This document shows, in pieces, positions 8,787-17,266 of a stretch of 64,000 bases of DNA. This DNA comes from Flavobacteriaceae bacterium (GTDB taxonomy: Bacteria > Bacteroidota > Bacteroidia > Flavobacteriales > Flavobacteriaceae), in assembly GCA_947448525.1 (NCBI GenBank), contig CANFNV010000001.1, forward strand, positions 1-64,000, read 5' to 3'. The notes below the pieces were generated by a model that was not told the origin of the DNA, did no database searches, and saw only the letters and a program-made list of their open reading frames with translations. Both the position numbers and the translations under genes were made by a program. Every line of letters starts with the position of its first letter. The first letter of the stretch is position 1.

Positions 8787-11234
8787 TTACTTTAATGATT
8801 TTTTCTGCTTTTTGTTTTCAAAGTAAATTCCGCCAACCAATAACAACAACATTCCAATTGAACTTACTAAAGCAATTGTGCTTCCAGTTTTGACAACTTG
8901 TGGTTCAAATTTAAATTCTATGATATGTTTTCCTGCTGGTATTGGCATTCCTCTCAAAGCAAAATCTACTTTTAGATAACCCGCTTTTTTCCCATCTATG
9001 TAGGCATTCCAACCATCTTTATAATACATTTCAGAAAACACTGCAAAACCATTGTTTTTATTATTAGAAGTGTATTTTAAATAATTTGGTTTATTATAAA
9101 TTAGTTTTATTGTTGCGGTAGAATCAACTTTGTAAGGTTTGTCAATGCTAACTTTTCGTAAATCATCTTGAAAAACAGCTGTAATTTTAGTATCCAATTT
9201 ATTCAACGCTTTCATTTCATCATCATTCGATTTTACAGCTTTTAATTTGGTGATGAACCAAGCATTTCCATTAGCGGTTGGATTTACAATTTCCACTTCT
9301 TCGCGTTTATCATTTTGTTGGATAATGTATTTCACATTCAACATATCCAACACTTCTTTGTTGTTTTTTGCAATTTGATAATCAAATAGCTCTTGCATTT
9401 TTCTTGGTCGCACAGCCGAATAACCTCCAATAGATTTATGGAAGTAAGATGCTTTTGCATTTAAAAAACCTTCCACATCTAAAACACGGAAATTAGTGGT
9501 GTCTTGCATAATTTGCATATCAGTTTGTGATGGTTCAAAAGGAACATCTACTTCATGCGCACTTACAAAATCTTTATTGCTTACATAGTTTTTATCAACA
9601 AATACCAAATCAGAAACCATAAACAATCCTACCAAAATAACAGCTGTTTGTTGAGCTAATTTATTATTAATATGCATATAAAGTACCAAAGCCGAAATTG
9701 CAATAAAGAACCCTGAACGCAACAAATCGGATGCATACAAACTTCTTCTGTCGTCTTTTAAAGCATCAATAAATCCAACTCCAAATGATTTGTCTTGACT
9801 TTGACTGAACATTTGACGTAATTGTCCGTCCATAGAACCTACAAAATCAAACATATTTCTACATAAAAACAACAAAGCAATTAATCCTAAGGAAGTAGCT
9901 GCAGCTTTCCATAAACTGTTCCATTGTTTCTCTTTATCATTTGTGAAAAAGGAATGAAATCCTATAATAGCTAATACTGGCAAGCATAATTCTAATACCA
10001 CTTGAATAGAAGAAACAGCTCTAAACTTGTCGTATAGCGGAACGAAATCAATACAGAAATCGGTCAAGACCGAAAAGTTTTTCCCCCAAGAAAGTACTAA
10101 CGAAAGTAAAGCTCCGATTAAAAATACGTATTTTATTTTGCGCTTATCATGGTACAATCCTAAAACACACAAGAAGAAAACCACCGCACCAATATAAGCT
10201 GGAGCCGCAACAATAGGTTGTTCTCCCCAATAGGTTGGCGCATATGAATCAGTAAACTGACGCGCTTCTGCTTCGGAAGCGCCATACTTCAACATATAAT
10301 CATATACTGCTGAATCGTCGCTTAGTTTTTCGCCATTACCACCACCAAAAAGTCTTGGTGCAATAAGGTTCAAACTTTCGGCAACACCGTAACTGTATTC
10401 TGTAATGTAGCTTCTATCCAATGTTGATCCATCGGTTTTCTTAGTTCCATCTGGATTAAAACTCAAATCGCTTTTGCCACGAATACTATAATCTGTAAAT
10501 TCTTTAGTGGCTAATAAACTCGTGGCATTAGCTCCTATCGCAAAGAGTAAAGCAACCGCAAAAGTTCCTCCAACCAATAGCAATTCTTTGAATTCTTTGT
10601 TTTTAATGAATTTGTAGGCATAATAAATTCCTAAAACCAATAGCAAAAACAACAAATAATACGTCATTTGAAAATGATTAGCATTGATTTCTAAAGCCAC
10701 AGCAAGCATAGTGAGCAACCCACCAACAGCATACTTTTTCCTGAAAACCATGATTATTCCAGCAAGCACCAAAGGCATGTAAGCAATGGCATGAGCTTTG
10801 GCGTTATGCCCAACTCCCAAAATAACAATCATATAGGTAGAAAAACCAAAGGCTAATGCACCGAAAAATGCTTTTAACGGGTCAATTTTAAGTACTAAAA
10901 GCAATCCATAAAACCCGAAAAAGTATAGAAACAAATAATCGGCAGGTCTTGGCAGAAAACGCAACATATCATCTAATATACCTATGAAATCATTTGGATA
11001 TTTTGCTCCCAATTGATAGGTTGGCATTCCACCAAAAGCAGAATTCGTCCAATACGGTTCAGCATGTTCAGTAGCTCTAAAATCGTTTTGTTCTTTCGCC
11101 ATTGCTGTATATTGAACAATATCCGATTGATAGATTTTCTTTCCTTGTAAAACAGGTAAAAAGTAAATTAAGGCAATAAAAACAAAGCCAATAATGGCTA
11201 ATGCATGAGGATATAACTTTTGAATTTGCTTCAT
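8787..11234 (-). CDS. YfhO-family polytopic membrane protein (GT-C-like)
   Basis: The protein is about 815 residues from the chosen start (MKQIQKLYPHALAIIGF). A longer in-frame start at 11267 is rejected because it lies inside a -7 promoter element at 11265-11272. The N-terminal two thirds carry many hydrophobic helices, with soluble loops containing conserved-looking YWTNSAFGGMPTYQ and APTYWGEQPIVAAPAYIGA. The C-terminal part is a periplasmic beta-rich domain (SEMYYKDGWNAYIDGK, GMPIPAGKHIIEFKFEP) followed by one last helix. This layout is typical of YfhO proteins, which in Firmicutes assist glycosylation of lipoteichoic acid. Bacteroidetes homologues are uncharacterised and probably handle lipid-linked sugars. 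Confidence 0.88.
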   Translation of the reverse strand: MKQIQKLYPHALAIIGFVFIALIYFLPVLQGKKIYQSDIVQYTAMAKEQNDFRATEHAEPYWTNSAFGGMPTYQLGAKYPNDFIGILDDMLRFLPRPADYLFLYFFGFYGLLLVLKIDPLKAFFGALAFGFSTYMIVILGVGHNAKAHAIAYMPLVLAGIIMVFRKKYAVGGLLTMLAVALEINANHFQMTYYLLFLLLVLGIYYAYKFIKNKEFKELLLVGGTFAVALLFAIGANATSLLATKEFTDYSIRGKSDLSFNPDGTKKTDGSTLDRSYITEYSYGVAESLNLIAPRLFGGGNGEKLSDDSAVYDYMLKYGASEAEARQFTDSYAPTYWGEQPIVAAPAYIGAVVFFLCVLGLYHDKRKIKYVFLIGALLSLVLSWGKNFSVLTDFCIDFVPLYDKFRAVSSIQVVLELCLPVLAIIGFHSFFTNDKEKQWNSLWKAAATSLGLIALLFLCRNMFDFVGSMDGQLRQMFSQSQDKSFGVGFIDALKDDRRSLYASDLLRSGFFIAISALVLYMHINNKLAQQTAVILVGLFMVSDLVFVDKNYVSNKDFVSAHEVDVPFEPSQTDMQIMQDTTNFRVLDVEGFLNAKASYFHKSIGGYSAVRPRKMQELFDYQIAKNNKEVLDMLNVKYIIQQNDKREEVEIVNPTANGNAWFITKLKAVKSNDDEMKALNKLDTKITAVFQDDLRKVSIDKPYKVDSTATIKLIYNKPNYLKYTSNNKNNGFAVFSEMYYKDGWNAYIDGKKAGYLKVDFALRGMPIPAGKHIIEFKFEPQVVKTGSTIALVSSIGMLLLLVGGIYFENKKQKKSLK

Positions 11235-11264
11235 TTTAAATTTTTGGATTAATAAGACTTTAAA

Positions 11265-11272
11265 CAAAATTA
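11265..11272 (-). promoter_or_regulatory. Promoter -7 element for the YfhO-family gene
   Basis: The minus strand reads TAATTTTG, matching TAnnTTTG. A transcript from here would begin near 11258, which excludes the 11267 start and supports the ATG at 11234. Confidence 0.55.
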
Positions 11273-11285
11273 AACATTTAAACTT

Positions 11286-11540
11286 TTACTCAATCTCCTC
11301 ATAGTCAATATAATCACCTACTTTTTTAGTTTCTTGAGGTTTATCGCTTTTGGGAGTTGGAGTTTGTTGAGCGTTATTTTGATATTGATTCTGCTGTTTT
11401 TGAAATTGCTCACTTGCTTTTTCAACTACTTTTTTGGCTATTACGGGTAAAAATAAACGCATTAAAAACTTAATTACATAATAGATAATGAAAAAAATAA
11501 TAATGTCTTCGATCAAACCTTGAAAAGATGCCTCTTGCAT
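11286..11540 (-). CDS. DUF4834 small membrane protein
   Basis: The chosen start gives an 84-residue protein beginning MQEASFQGLIEDIIIFFIIY, with one strongly hydrophobic helix near the N-terminus, a basic stretch and a Gln/Pro-rich tail ending in KKVGDYIDYEEIE. This arrangement matches the DUF4834 family found across Flavobacteria, whose function is not known. A start 39 bases further upstream (11579) is possible but lies directly beside the -7 element at 11581-11588, leaving no room for transcription initiation, so it is disfavoured. It precedes the YfhO gene on the same strand but that gene has its own promoter element. Confidence 0.8.
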   Translation of the reverse strand: MQEASFQGLIEDIIIFFIIYYVIKFLMRLFLPVIAKKVVEKASEQFQKQQNQYQNNAQQTPTPKSDKPQETKKVGDYIDYEEIE

Positions 11541-11580
11541 AAACTGATAATTTTTGTCAAAAATACTAAATAACCACATT

Positions 11581-11588
11581 CAAAATTA
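11581..11588 (-). promoter_or_regulatory. Promoter -7 element for the DUF4834 gene
   Basis: The minus strand reads TAATTTTG, matching TAnnTTTG, 40 bases before the ATG at 11540. It helps decide between two possible starts. Confidence 0.5.
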
Positions 11589-11620
11589 ACATAACTTCTT
11601 AAATAAATAATAAAATATAG

Positions 11621-11628
11621 TACATTTG
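11621..11628 (+). promoter_or_regulatory. Promoter -7 element for the outer-membrane barrel gene
   Basis: TACATTTG matches TAnnTTTG, 33 bases before the ATG at 11662. With the 11581 element it forms a divergent promoter pair. Confidence 0.55.
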
Positions 11629-11661
11629 AACTTCTAATTTAGAATTCTTACTATCACTATT

Positions 11662-12651
11662 ATGAAATTTAAACTTGTAGCACTTTTTTTTGGTCTTTTT
11701 ATAGTTGAAAATAATTTCGCTCAATATACGGATGTCATTAATTCCAATAGACCTGGTAATTCAATGTCGGCTTTTTCAGTAGGAAAAACGGTTATTCAAG
11801 GGGAAACGGGTTTTAATTATATTAATGAGCAACACCAATTACTTGACTATACTGTTAAAGGCTTTGCCACTGATTTTACAATTCGATATGGATTTTACAA
11901 AGAAGAATTGGAGGGATTAATAAACATCAACTATCAGAACGACCACTACACTTCCGATTATTTTGACGTTCATAGAAATACCATAAAAACAACCTCTATC
12001 GGTTTAAAATATTTATTTTTTGACCCCGATAAAAACTATGAAAAACCAGTTGATTTTAAGAGTTGGAAAGCCAATCACAAATACAGTTGGCACAAATTAA
12101 TTCCGGCACTCTCTGGATTTGCCGGATTTAATTACAATTCTGGTATTAGTTCATTTTTTAGAGGAGATGAACCTGTTAAAAAACTTACTCCAAAAATCTA
12201 TTTAATTACTCAAAATCAACTTCCTGGGTCTTGGGTATTTGTTACTAATATTTTTTTAGATCAAATAGCATCACCCTATCGTTCCATGGGATATGTAGTA
12301 ACGCTCACCAAAGGTTTTAATGACCAATGGTCTGGATTTATAGAAAATAAAGGAATAAAAGGCACCTACTATTCTGATGGAATTTTTACTGCTGGTGCGG
12401 CCTTTTTGTTTGCCAAAAATTTCCAATTGGATGCTTCAATTAGCCATAATTATAAAAATACACCTAAAATATTAAATGCTGGTATTGGTTTTTCATGGCG
12501 TTTTGACGACAATTATGAAGATGTATTGTTGAGAGCTCCAAAAAAAGACGATAAGAAAAAAGATAAGAGTAAAAAAGATAAAAGCATCAAAGGTAAAGAC
12601 AAAGAAAAAGCCAAAAAACGTTTGGATGAATTTCAAGTTGAAAAGCCCTAA
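11662..12651 (+). CDS. Outer-membrane beta-barrel protein (transporter-like)
   Basis: The 329-residue protein opens with a signal peptide (MKFKLVALFFGLFIVENNFA) and continues as alternating amphipathic strands rich in aromatic residues, as in barrel proteins (FNYINEQHQLLDYTVKG, TDFTIRYGFYKEELEG, FQLDASISHNYKNTP, AGIGFSWRFDDNY). It resembles Bacteroidetes proteins often labelled simply 'transporter' and related to the phenol-degradation MetA-type barrel family. The last 35 residues form a lysine-rich tail (KKDKSKKDKSIKGKDKEK) that would face the periplasm. The acetyltransferase-like gene follows after 6 bases and is probably co-transcribed. A specific substrate cannot be inferred. Confidence 0.75.
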   Translation: MKFKLVALFFGLFIVENNFAQYTDVINSNRPGNSMSAFSVGKTVIQGETGFNYINEQHQLLDYTVKGFATDFTIRYGFYKEELEGLININYQNDHYTSDYFDVHRNTIKTTSIGLKYLFFDPDKNYEKPVDFKSWKANHKYSWHKLIPALSGFAGFNYNSGISSFFRGDEPVKKLTPKIYLITQNQLPGSWVFVTNIFLDQIASPYRSMGYVVTLTKGFNDQWSGFIENKGIKGTYYSDGIFTAGAAFLFAKNFQLDASISHNYKNTPKILNAGIGFSWRFDDNYEDVLLRAPKKDDKKKDKSKKDKSIKGKDKEKAKKRLDEFQVEKP

Positions 12652-12657
12652 GACAAT

Positions 12658-13776
12658 ATGATTACAATAAAAGAAGTCACCACAAAATTTTTATTAAAAG
12701 AATACGTTAAATTTCCATTTGACTTATACAAAAGCCATCCCTATTGGGTTCCTCCTTTAATTTCAGACGAGTTAGAAACATTTGATAAAACCCAAAATCC
12801 AGCATTTAAAAGTGCCGAAGCTTATTTTTATTTGGCTTATAAAGACCTTAAAATAGTAGGGCGAATTAGTGCTATCATTAATTGGAATGAAGTAAATAAC
12901 CAACAAAAAAAGAAAGTGCGATTTGGCTGGTGGGATGTTATTGACGATGTTGAAGTAACTAAAGCACTGCTCGAAAAAGTATATGAATTAGGAAAAAAAC
13001 ACCAATTAGAATATGTTGAAGGTCCAATGGGGTTTTCAAATTTAGACAAAGTGGGGGTACTTACTGAAGGTTTTGACGAATTGGGGTCGATGATTACATG
13101 GTATAATTTTCCCTATTACAAAAAACATTTGGAAGAATTGGGTTATGTAAAAGAGAAAGAATATTTAGAAAATAAATTTCCGTTCGCTAATGTAAAAACC
13201 GATTCTTTTGAGAAGGTTGTTCCGTTAATTAAGAAACGCTACCAGTTACATGAGTTGAACTTTACAGACACTAAATCAATCCTGCCTTATGTTGATAAAA
13301 TGTTCGATTTATTTAATGCATCTTATGCTAATTTATCATCGTTCGTAGCCATAACCGATGTTCAAAAAGAGTATTTCAAAAAGAAATACATCAGTTTTAT
13401 CAATCCAGAGTACATCAAATTTGTGCTGGATAAAGACAATAACATGGTCGCTTTTAGTATTGTGATGCCCAGTTTATCAAGAGCGTTACAAAAAGCGAAA
13501 GGCAAATTATTTCCCTTTGGATTTTATCATTTATTAAAAGCAAAAAAAGAAAGTAAAGAAGTATTATTTTACTTAATTGGCGTCGCTCCCGAATATCAAA
13601 GCAAAGGCGTTACAGCAATTATTTTTGAGGAATACTTTAAAACCTTTACCGAAAAAGGCATCAAAGATTGCATCAGAACTCCAGAGCTAGAAGACAATAT
13701 TGCTATTCATCAATTATGGAAACATTTTGATCCCGAAATATTTAGACGAAGACGAACATATCGAAAAGAAATATAA
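12658..13776 (+). CDS. GNAT-like N-acyltransferase-fold protein
   Basis: This 372-residue protein starts MITIKEVTTKFLLKEYVKFP. It has an N-terminal segment common to a family related to E. coli YghO (FPFDLYKSHPYWVPPLISDE), a middle part with EGPMGFSNLDKVGVLTEGFD, and a C-terminal GNAT-type acetyl-CoA-binding motif (LIGVAPEYQSKGVTAIIFEE) followed by NIAIHQLWKHFDPE. The family is widespread in Bacteroidetes but has no proven substrate. Database labels such as GTP cyclohydrolase that I recall for relatives are not supported by the sequence. It sits 6 bases after the barrel gene, and a strong terminator follows at 13781-13808. Confidence 0.7.
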   Translation: MITIKEVTTKFLLKEYVKFPFDLYKSHPYWVPPLISDELETFDKTQNPAFKSAEAYFYLAYKDLKIVGRISAIINWNEVNNQQKKKVRFGWWDVIDDVEVTKALLEKVYELGKKHQLEYVEGPMGFSNLDKVGVLTEGFDELGSMITWYNFPYYKKHLEELGYVKEKEYLENKFPFANVKTDSFEKVVPLIKKRYQLHELNFTDTKSILPYVDKMFDLFNASYANLSSFVAITDVQKEYFKKKYISFINPEYIKFVLDKDNNMVAFSIVMPSLSRALQKAKGKLFPFGFYHLLKAKKESKEVLFYLIGVAPEYQSKGVTAIIFEEYFKTFTEKGIKDCIRTPELEDNIAIHQLWKHFDPEIFRRRRTYRKEI

Positions 13777-13780
13777 ACAA

Positions 13781-13808
13781 AAAATCCATTCAAAACGGAA
13801 TGGATTTT
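13781..13808. terminator. Bidirectional intrinsic terminator between convergent genes
   Basis: A perfect 11-base-pair stem (aaaatccattc with gaatggatttt) encloses the 6-base loop aaaacg. The A-run on one side and T-run on the other allow termination of both the plus-strand 12658 gene and the minus-strand 15091 gene. Confidence 0.85.
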
Positions 13809-13828
13809 AAAATCTATGGTCAAATTTT

Positions 13829-15091
13829 TTAAGCATCTAAATCTACAGTAGTAGCATCAGCAATTTTCTTATAAGTACCGTTAACCAATTTCTCACGGAT
13901 AATTTCAAAAGCAGTTAAGGTTTCCTCTATATCGGATAAAGAATGTGAAGCAGTTGGAATCATTCTTAATAAAATAATCCCTTTTGGAATTACTGGATAA
14001 ATAACAATGGATAAGAAAATACCGTAGTTTTCTCTTAAATCATTCACCATAACCATCGCTTCTGGCACACTTCCTTCAAGATAAACTGGTGTTACACAAG
14101 TGTTTGTATCGCCAATATTAAATCCTCTAGCTTTCAATCCGCCTTGAAGTGCATTTACATTTTCCCAAAGCTTGTCTTTTAGTTCCGGGTGATTGCGCAA
14201 CAACTCTAAACGTTTTAATGCCCCAACAGTTTGAATCATCGGCAACGATTTAGCAAACATTTGAGAACGTAAATTGTATTTTAAATAGTCAATAATATCT
14301 TTATCGGCAGCAATAAAAGCTCCAATACTAGCCATTGATTTGGCAAAAGTTGAAAAATACACATCAATTCCGTCTTGACAACCTTGCTCCTCGCCTGCCC
14401 CTGCTCCTGTTTTTCCTAAAGTCCCAAAACCGTGAGCATCATCAACCAATAAACGAAACTTGTATTTCTTTTTCATTTCAACGATTTCTTTCAACTTTCC
14501 TTGTTGACCTCGCATACCGAAAACTCCTTCAGTAATGAATAAAATTCCACCTCCAGTTTCTTCAGCCAATTTTGTAGCACGCTGAAGGTTTTTTTCCATA
14601 CTTTCCAAATCATTATGACGGTAAGTAAAGCGTTTTCCCATATGCAAACGAACTCCGTCAATGATACACGCGTGCGCGTCCACATCATATACAATTACAT
14701 CGTTTTTAGTTACCAAAGCATCTATAGTAGATAGAATTCCTTGATAACCAAAATTTAATAAATAAGCAGATTCTTTCATAACAAAAGCTGCCAATTCATT
14801 TTCTAATTGTTCATGCATATCAGTATGACCACTCATCATACGAGCACCCATAGGGTAAGCTGCGCCATATTGAAGTGCTGCATACGCATCCGCTTGACGC
14901 ACTTCTGGATGATTGGCAAGGCCTAAATAATCATTTAAACTCCAGTTTAAAATATCTTTTCCTTGAAATTGCATTCTCGGACCTAATTCGCCTTCCAGTT
15001 TAGGAAAAACAAAATATCCTTCTGCTTGTGAAGCCCATTTTCCTAATGGTCCCTTATTGTTTTGTATTCTTTCAAATAAATCTTTTACCAT
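13829..15091 (-). CDS. PLP-dependent alpha-oxoamine synthase (serine palmitoyltransferase / cysteate acyltransferase type)
   Basis: The 420-residue enzyme belongs to the alpha-oxoamine synthase family, which condenses an amino acid with an acyl-CoA. It shows LNWSLNDYLGLANHPEV, the cofactor-binding LNFGYQGILSTIDALV, the aspartate of LLVDDAHGFGTLG, and the Schiff-base lysine in YFSTFAKSMASIGAFIA. Homologues in Flavobacteria are often labelled 8-amino-7-oxononanoate synthase. However, the gene has no biotin genes beside it and the sequence looks closer to serine palmitoyltransferase or cysteate acyltransferase, which start ceramide or sulfonolipid (capnine) synthesis. It stands alone on the minus strand with its own promoter element (15118-15125). 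Substrate assignment is inference. Confidence 0.82.
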   Translation of the reverse strand: MVKDLFERIQNNKGPLGKWASQAEGYFVFPKLEGELGPRMQFQGKDILNWSLNDYLGLANHPEVRQADAYAALQYGAAYPMGARMMSGHTDMHEQLENELAAFVMKESAYLLNFGYQGILSTIDALVTKNDVIVYDVDAHACIIDGVRLHMGKRFTYRHNDLESMEKNLQRATKLAEETGGGILFITEGVFGMRGQQGKLKEIVEMKKKYKFRLLVDDAHGFGTLGKTGAGAGEEQGCQDGIDVYFSTFAKSMASIGAFIAADKDIIDYLKYNLRSQMFAKSLPMIQTVGALKRLELLRNHPELKDKLWENVNALQGGLKARGFNIGDTNTCVTPVYLEGSVPEAMVMVNDLRENYGIFLSIVIYPVIPKGIILLRMIPTASHSLSDIEETLTAFEIIREKLVNGTYKKIADATTVDLDA

Positions 15092-15117
15092 GATGAATAA
15101 GTTGTTAAAAAACGTTG

Positions 15118-15125
15118 CAAAAGTA
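15118..15125 (-). promoter_or_regulatory. Promoter -7 element for the alpha-oxoamine synthase gene
   Basis: The minus strand reads TACTTTTG, matching TAnnTTTG, 27 bases before the ATG at 15091. Confidence 0.5.
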
Positions 15126-15230
15126 GTAATAAAAAATGTTTTATAGAATAATTTTGATGCTATAACTAATCTACATTTATTAAAATCTAGATTTAAGTAA
15201 TAATTAAGTGCAATTAAACTTAAATAGTTT

Positions 15231-15238
15231 TATTTTTG
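15231..15238 (+). promoter_or_regulatory. Promoter -7 element for the T9SS protein gene at 15272
   Basis: TATTTTTG matches TAnnTTTG, 34 bases before the ATG. No clear TTG lies at the expected upstream distance. Confidence 0.5.
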
Positions 15239-15271
15239 TTGGCTGTTTTAAATTTTAAAAAATAAAAATTT

Positions 15272-16531
15272 ATGAAATTCAAATTATTCAAAAGTGTTCT
15301 GATACTTTTACTTTTTAGTAATTTTCAATTATTGGCTCAAAACAAAATTCTTTTTGATGCTACAAAAGCTGAAATGGCTGGAAATGCAGATTGGATAGTT
15401 GATGCCGATGCTCATAATATCTATTTTAACAGCACAACACATTTACCTTACGCAAGTACTGGAAGTACTGGTGCTTCTAACCCACAAAGAATTCCAACAC
15501 CCGCACAATCAGGAATAACAATATCTACCACAGAAGACTTTTGGCAAGGAGCTATTTCCTATTGGGCTGTTGATTGTGCAAAGAAAGGATATATAGTAGA
15601 AACATTGCCATTCAATGGTGCTATTACTTATGGAAACACAAGTAACCTACAAGATTTAAGCAATTATAAAGCTTTTATAGTTACCGAACCTAACATGCTT
15701 TTCACTGCTTCAGAAAAAACGGCTATTATAAACTATGTCGCTGCAGGTGGAAGTTTGTTTATGATTGCTGACCATGATGTTTCGGATAGAAATAATGATG
15801 GTTTTGATTCGCCTCACATTTGGAATGATTTATTAGGTAGCAATTCCGTAGCACAAGATCCATTTGGAATTTCTTTTGATTATGTTGATATTACAGGTAC
15901 GTATTCGAATGTAGCTAACCTACCAACAGATCCAATTCTTCACGGTACTGCTGGAAATGTGACTAAAGTTCAATGGAGTGGTGGAACCACAATGACTTTA
16001 AACACAACGAGTAATCCGAGTGTTAAGGGTGTGGTTTTTAAAACAAGTACTTCCGGTTCTACAAATGTTTTGTGCGCTTATGCAACATACGGTATTGGAA
16101 AAGTAGCTGCTATTGGCGATAGCTCTATAGCAGATGACGGAACAGGAGATACTGGCGATACTTTGTATGATGGTTATATAACTGACGCTGCTGGAAATCA
16201 TCAAAAACTTCTGATGAATATTACAATTTGGTTAATGACTCCAACGCTAAGTTCTGCAGGCTATCAAATGGATAAAACTGGTTTTACGATTGCTCCTAAT
16301 CCAACTAATAACAAGCAAATTCAACTTTCTTTCACTTTAGAAGAAACTCAAAATGCTACGATTACCATTTATGATAGTCTTGGAAGAACCATTAAAGAAG
16401 TTGAAATGAACGAATTGAATTCGGGTTTAAACTACCAAACAATTGATGCTTCTAACTTAAATTCTGGAATGTATTTCTGTAAACTTTCAACTCCTAATGG
16501 AAATAAAAGTTTGCGCGTTACTATTAAATAA
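15272..16531 (+). CDS. Secreted protein with glutamine-amidotransferase-like fold and T9SS sorting domain
   Basis: The 419-residue product has a signal peptide ending at LLAQ. The body contains a segment resembling the class I glutamine-amidotransferase-like (ThuA/DUF4350) fold: LSNYKAFIVTEPNMLFTASE, then IINYVAAGGSLFMIADHDVS, and later YGIGKVAAIGDSSIADDGTG. I see no clear catalytic cysteine triad, so it may bind rather than hydrolyse. The last 75 residues are a T9SS type A sorting domain (IAPNPTNNKQIQLSF through LNSGMYFCKLSTPNG). It is thus predicted to be exported to the cell surface. The rdgB gene starts 23 bases downstream and may share the transcript. Confidence 0.78.
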   Translation: MKFKLFKSVLILLLFSNFQLLAQNKILFDATKAEMAGNADWIVDADAHNIYFNSTTHLPYASTGSTGASNPQRIPTPAQSGITISTTEDFWQGAISYWAVDCAKKGYIVETLPFNGAITYGNTSNLQDLSNYKAFIVTEPNMLFTASEKTAIINYVAAGGSLFMIADHDVSDRNNDGFDSPHIWNDLLGSNSVAQDPFGISFDYVDITGTYSNVANLPTDPILHGTAGNVTKVQWSGGTTMTLNTTSNPSVKGVVFKTSTSGSTNVLCAYATYGIGKVAAIGDSSIADDGTGDTGDTLYDGYITDAAGNHQKLLMNITIWLMTPTLSSAGYQMDKTGFTIAPNPTNNKQIQLSFTLEETQNATITIYDSLGRTIKEVEMNELNSGLNYQTIDASNLNSGMYFCKLSTPNGNKSLRVTIK

Positions 16532-16554
16532 AATCAGCACCATTTATCATTGTT

Positions 16555-17130
16555 ATGAAACTAGTATTTGCTTCCAAAAACCCTAACAAAATTAAGGAAA
16601 TACAACTATTGGCACCTTCTATTATTCAAATTATAAGCTTAGAAGATATTGGTTGCACCGAAGAAATTCCAGAAACTGCTTCAACAATTGAAGGAAATGC
16701 AATCTTGAAAGCCAATTATATATCAGAAAAATATGGATACCCTTGTTTTGCGGATGATTCTGGATTGGAAGTTGAAGTTTTAAATGGTGAACCTGGAGTT
16801 TATTCTGCAAGATATGCTGGCGAACCAAAGAGCGATGATAACAATATAAATAAATTGTTATTAAATCTAAAAGATAAAACCAATAAAAAAGCCAATTTTA
16901 AAACGGTAATTTGTTTGAATTTAAACGGTGAACAGCATCTTTTTACTGGCATTATTTACGGAAAAATTACCGATAAAAAAGTTGGTGAAAATGGCTTTGG
17001 TTATGACCCCGTTTTTATTGCAGACGGCTATACCAAAACCTTTGGAGAACTTTCAACGGAAGAAAAATCAAGCATCAGCCACAGAGGGCAAGCAGTAAAA
17101 AAATTAGTCACATTTTGCAAAAAATTATAA
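16555..17130 (+). CDS. rdgB: Non-canonical purine NTP pyrophosphatase (RdgB/HAM1)
   Basis: This 191-residue cytosolic enzyme hydrolyses ITP, dITP and XTP to monophosphates and so keeps deaminated purines out of nucleic acids. The family hallmarks are present in order: FASKNPNKIKEI at the N-terminus, CFADDSGLEVEVL, PGVYSARYAGEP, GFGYDPVFI and SISHRGQAVKKL. Length is normal for the family. It follows the T9SS protein gene by 23 bases, probably as a read-through partner with no functional link. Confidence 0.96.
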   Translation: MKLVFASKNPNKIKEIQLLAPSIIQIISLEDIGCTEEIPETASTIEGNAILKANYISEKYGYPCFADDSGLEVEVLNGEPGVYSARYAGEPKSDDNNINKLLLNLKDKTNKKANFKTVICLNLNGEQHLFTGIIYGKITDKKVGENGFGYDPVFIADGYTKTFGELSTEEKSSISHRGQAVKKLVTFCKKL

Positions 17131-17237
17131 CCACAAAATCATTTCTTAATATTTTTATACTGTCAATCATCAATTCATAATTCACAACTTGCTGAAAATC
17201 AAAAAACAACAAATTAGTTAATATAGTATTTAAAGAC

Positions 17238-17245
17238 TACCTTTG
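17238..17245 (+). promoter_or_regulatory. Promoter -7 element for the DEAD-box helicase gene
   Basis: TACCTTTG matches TAnnTTTG, 21 bases before the ATG at 17267. It overlaps the upstream TTG that could otherwise be taken as a start, which argues for the ATG. Confidence 0.6.
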
Positions 17246-17266
17246 CACCAAATTTTAAAATACAAT

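Noticed and set aside
13829-15091. Annotation as biotin synthesis enzyme BioF
   Set aside because: No biotin genes are nearby and the motifs fit other alpha-oxoamine synthases at least as well.
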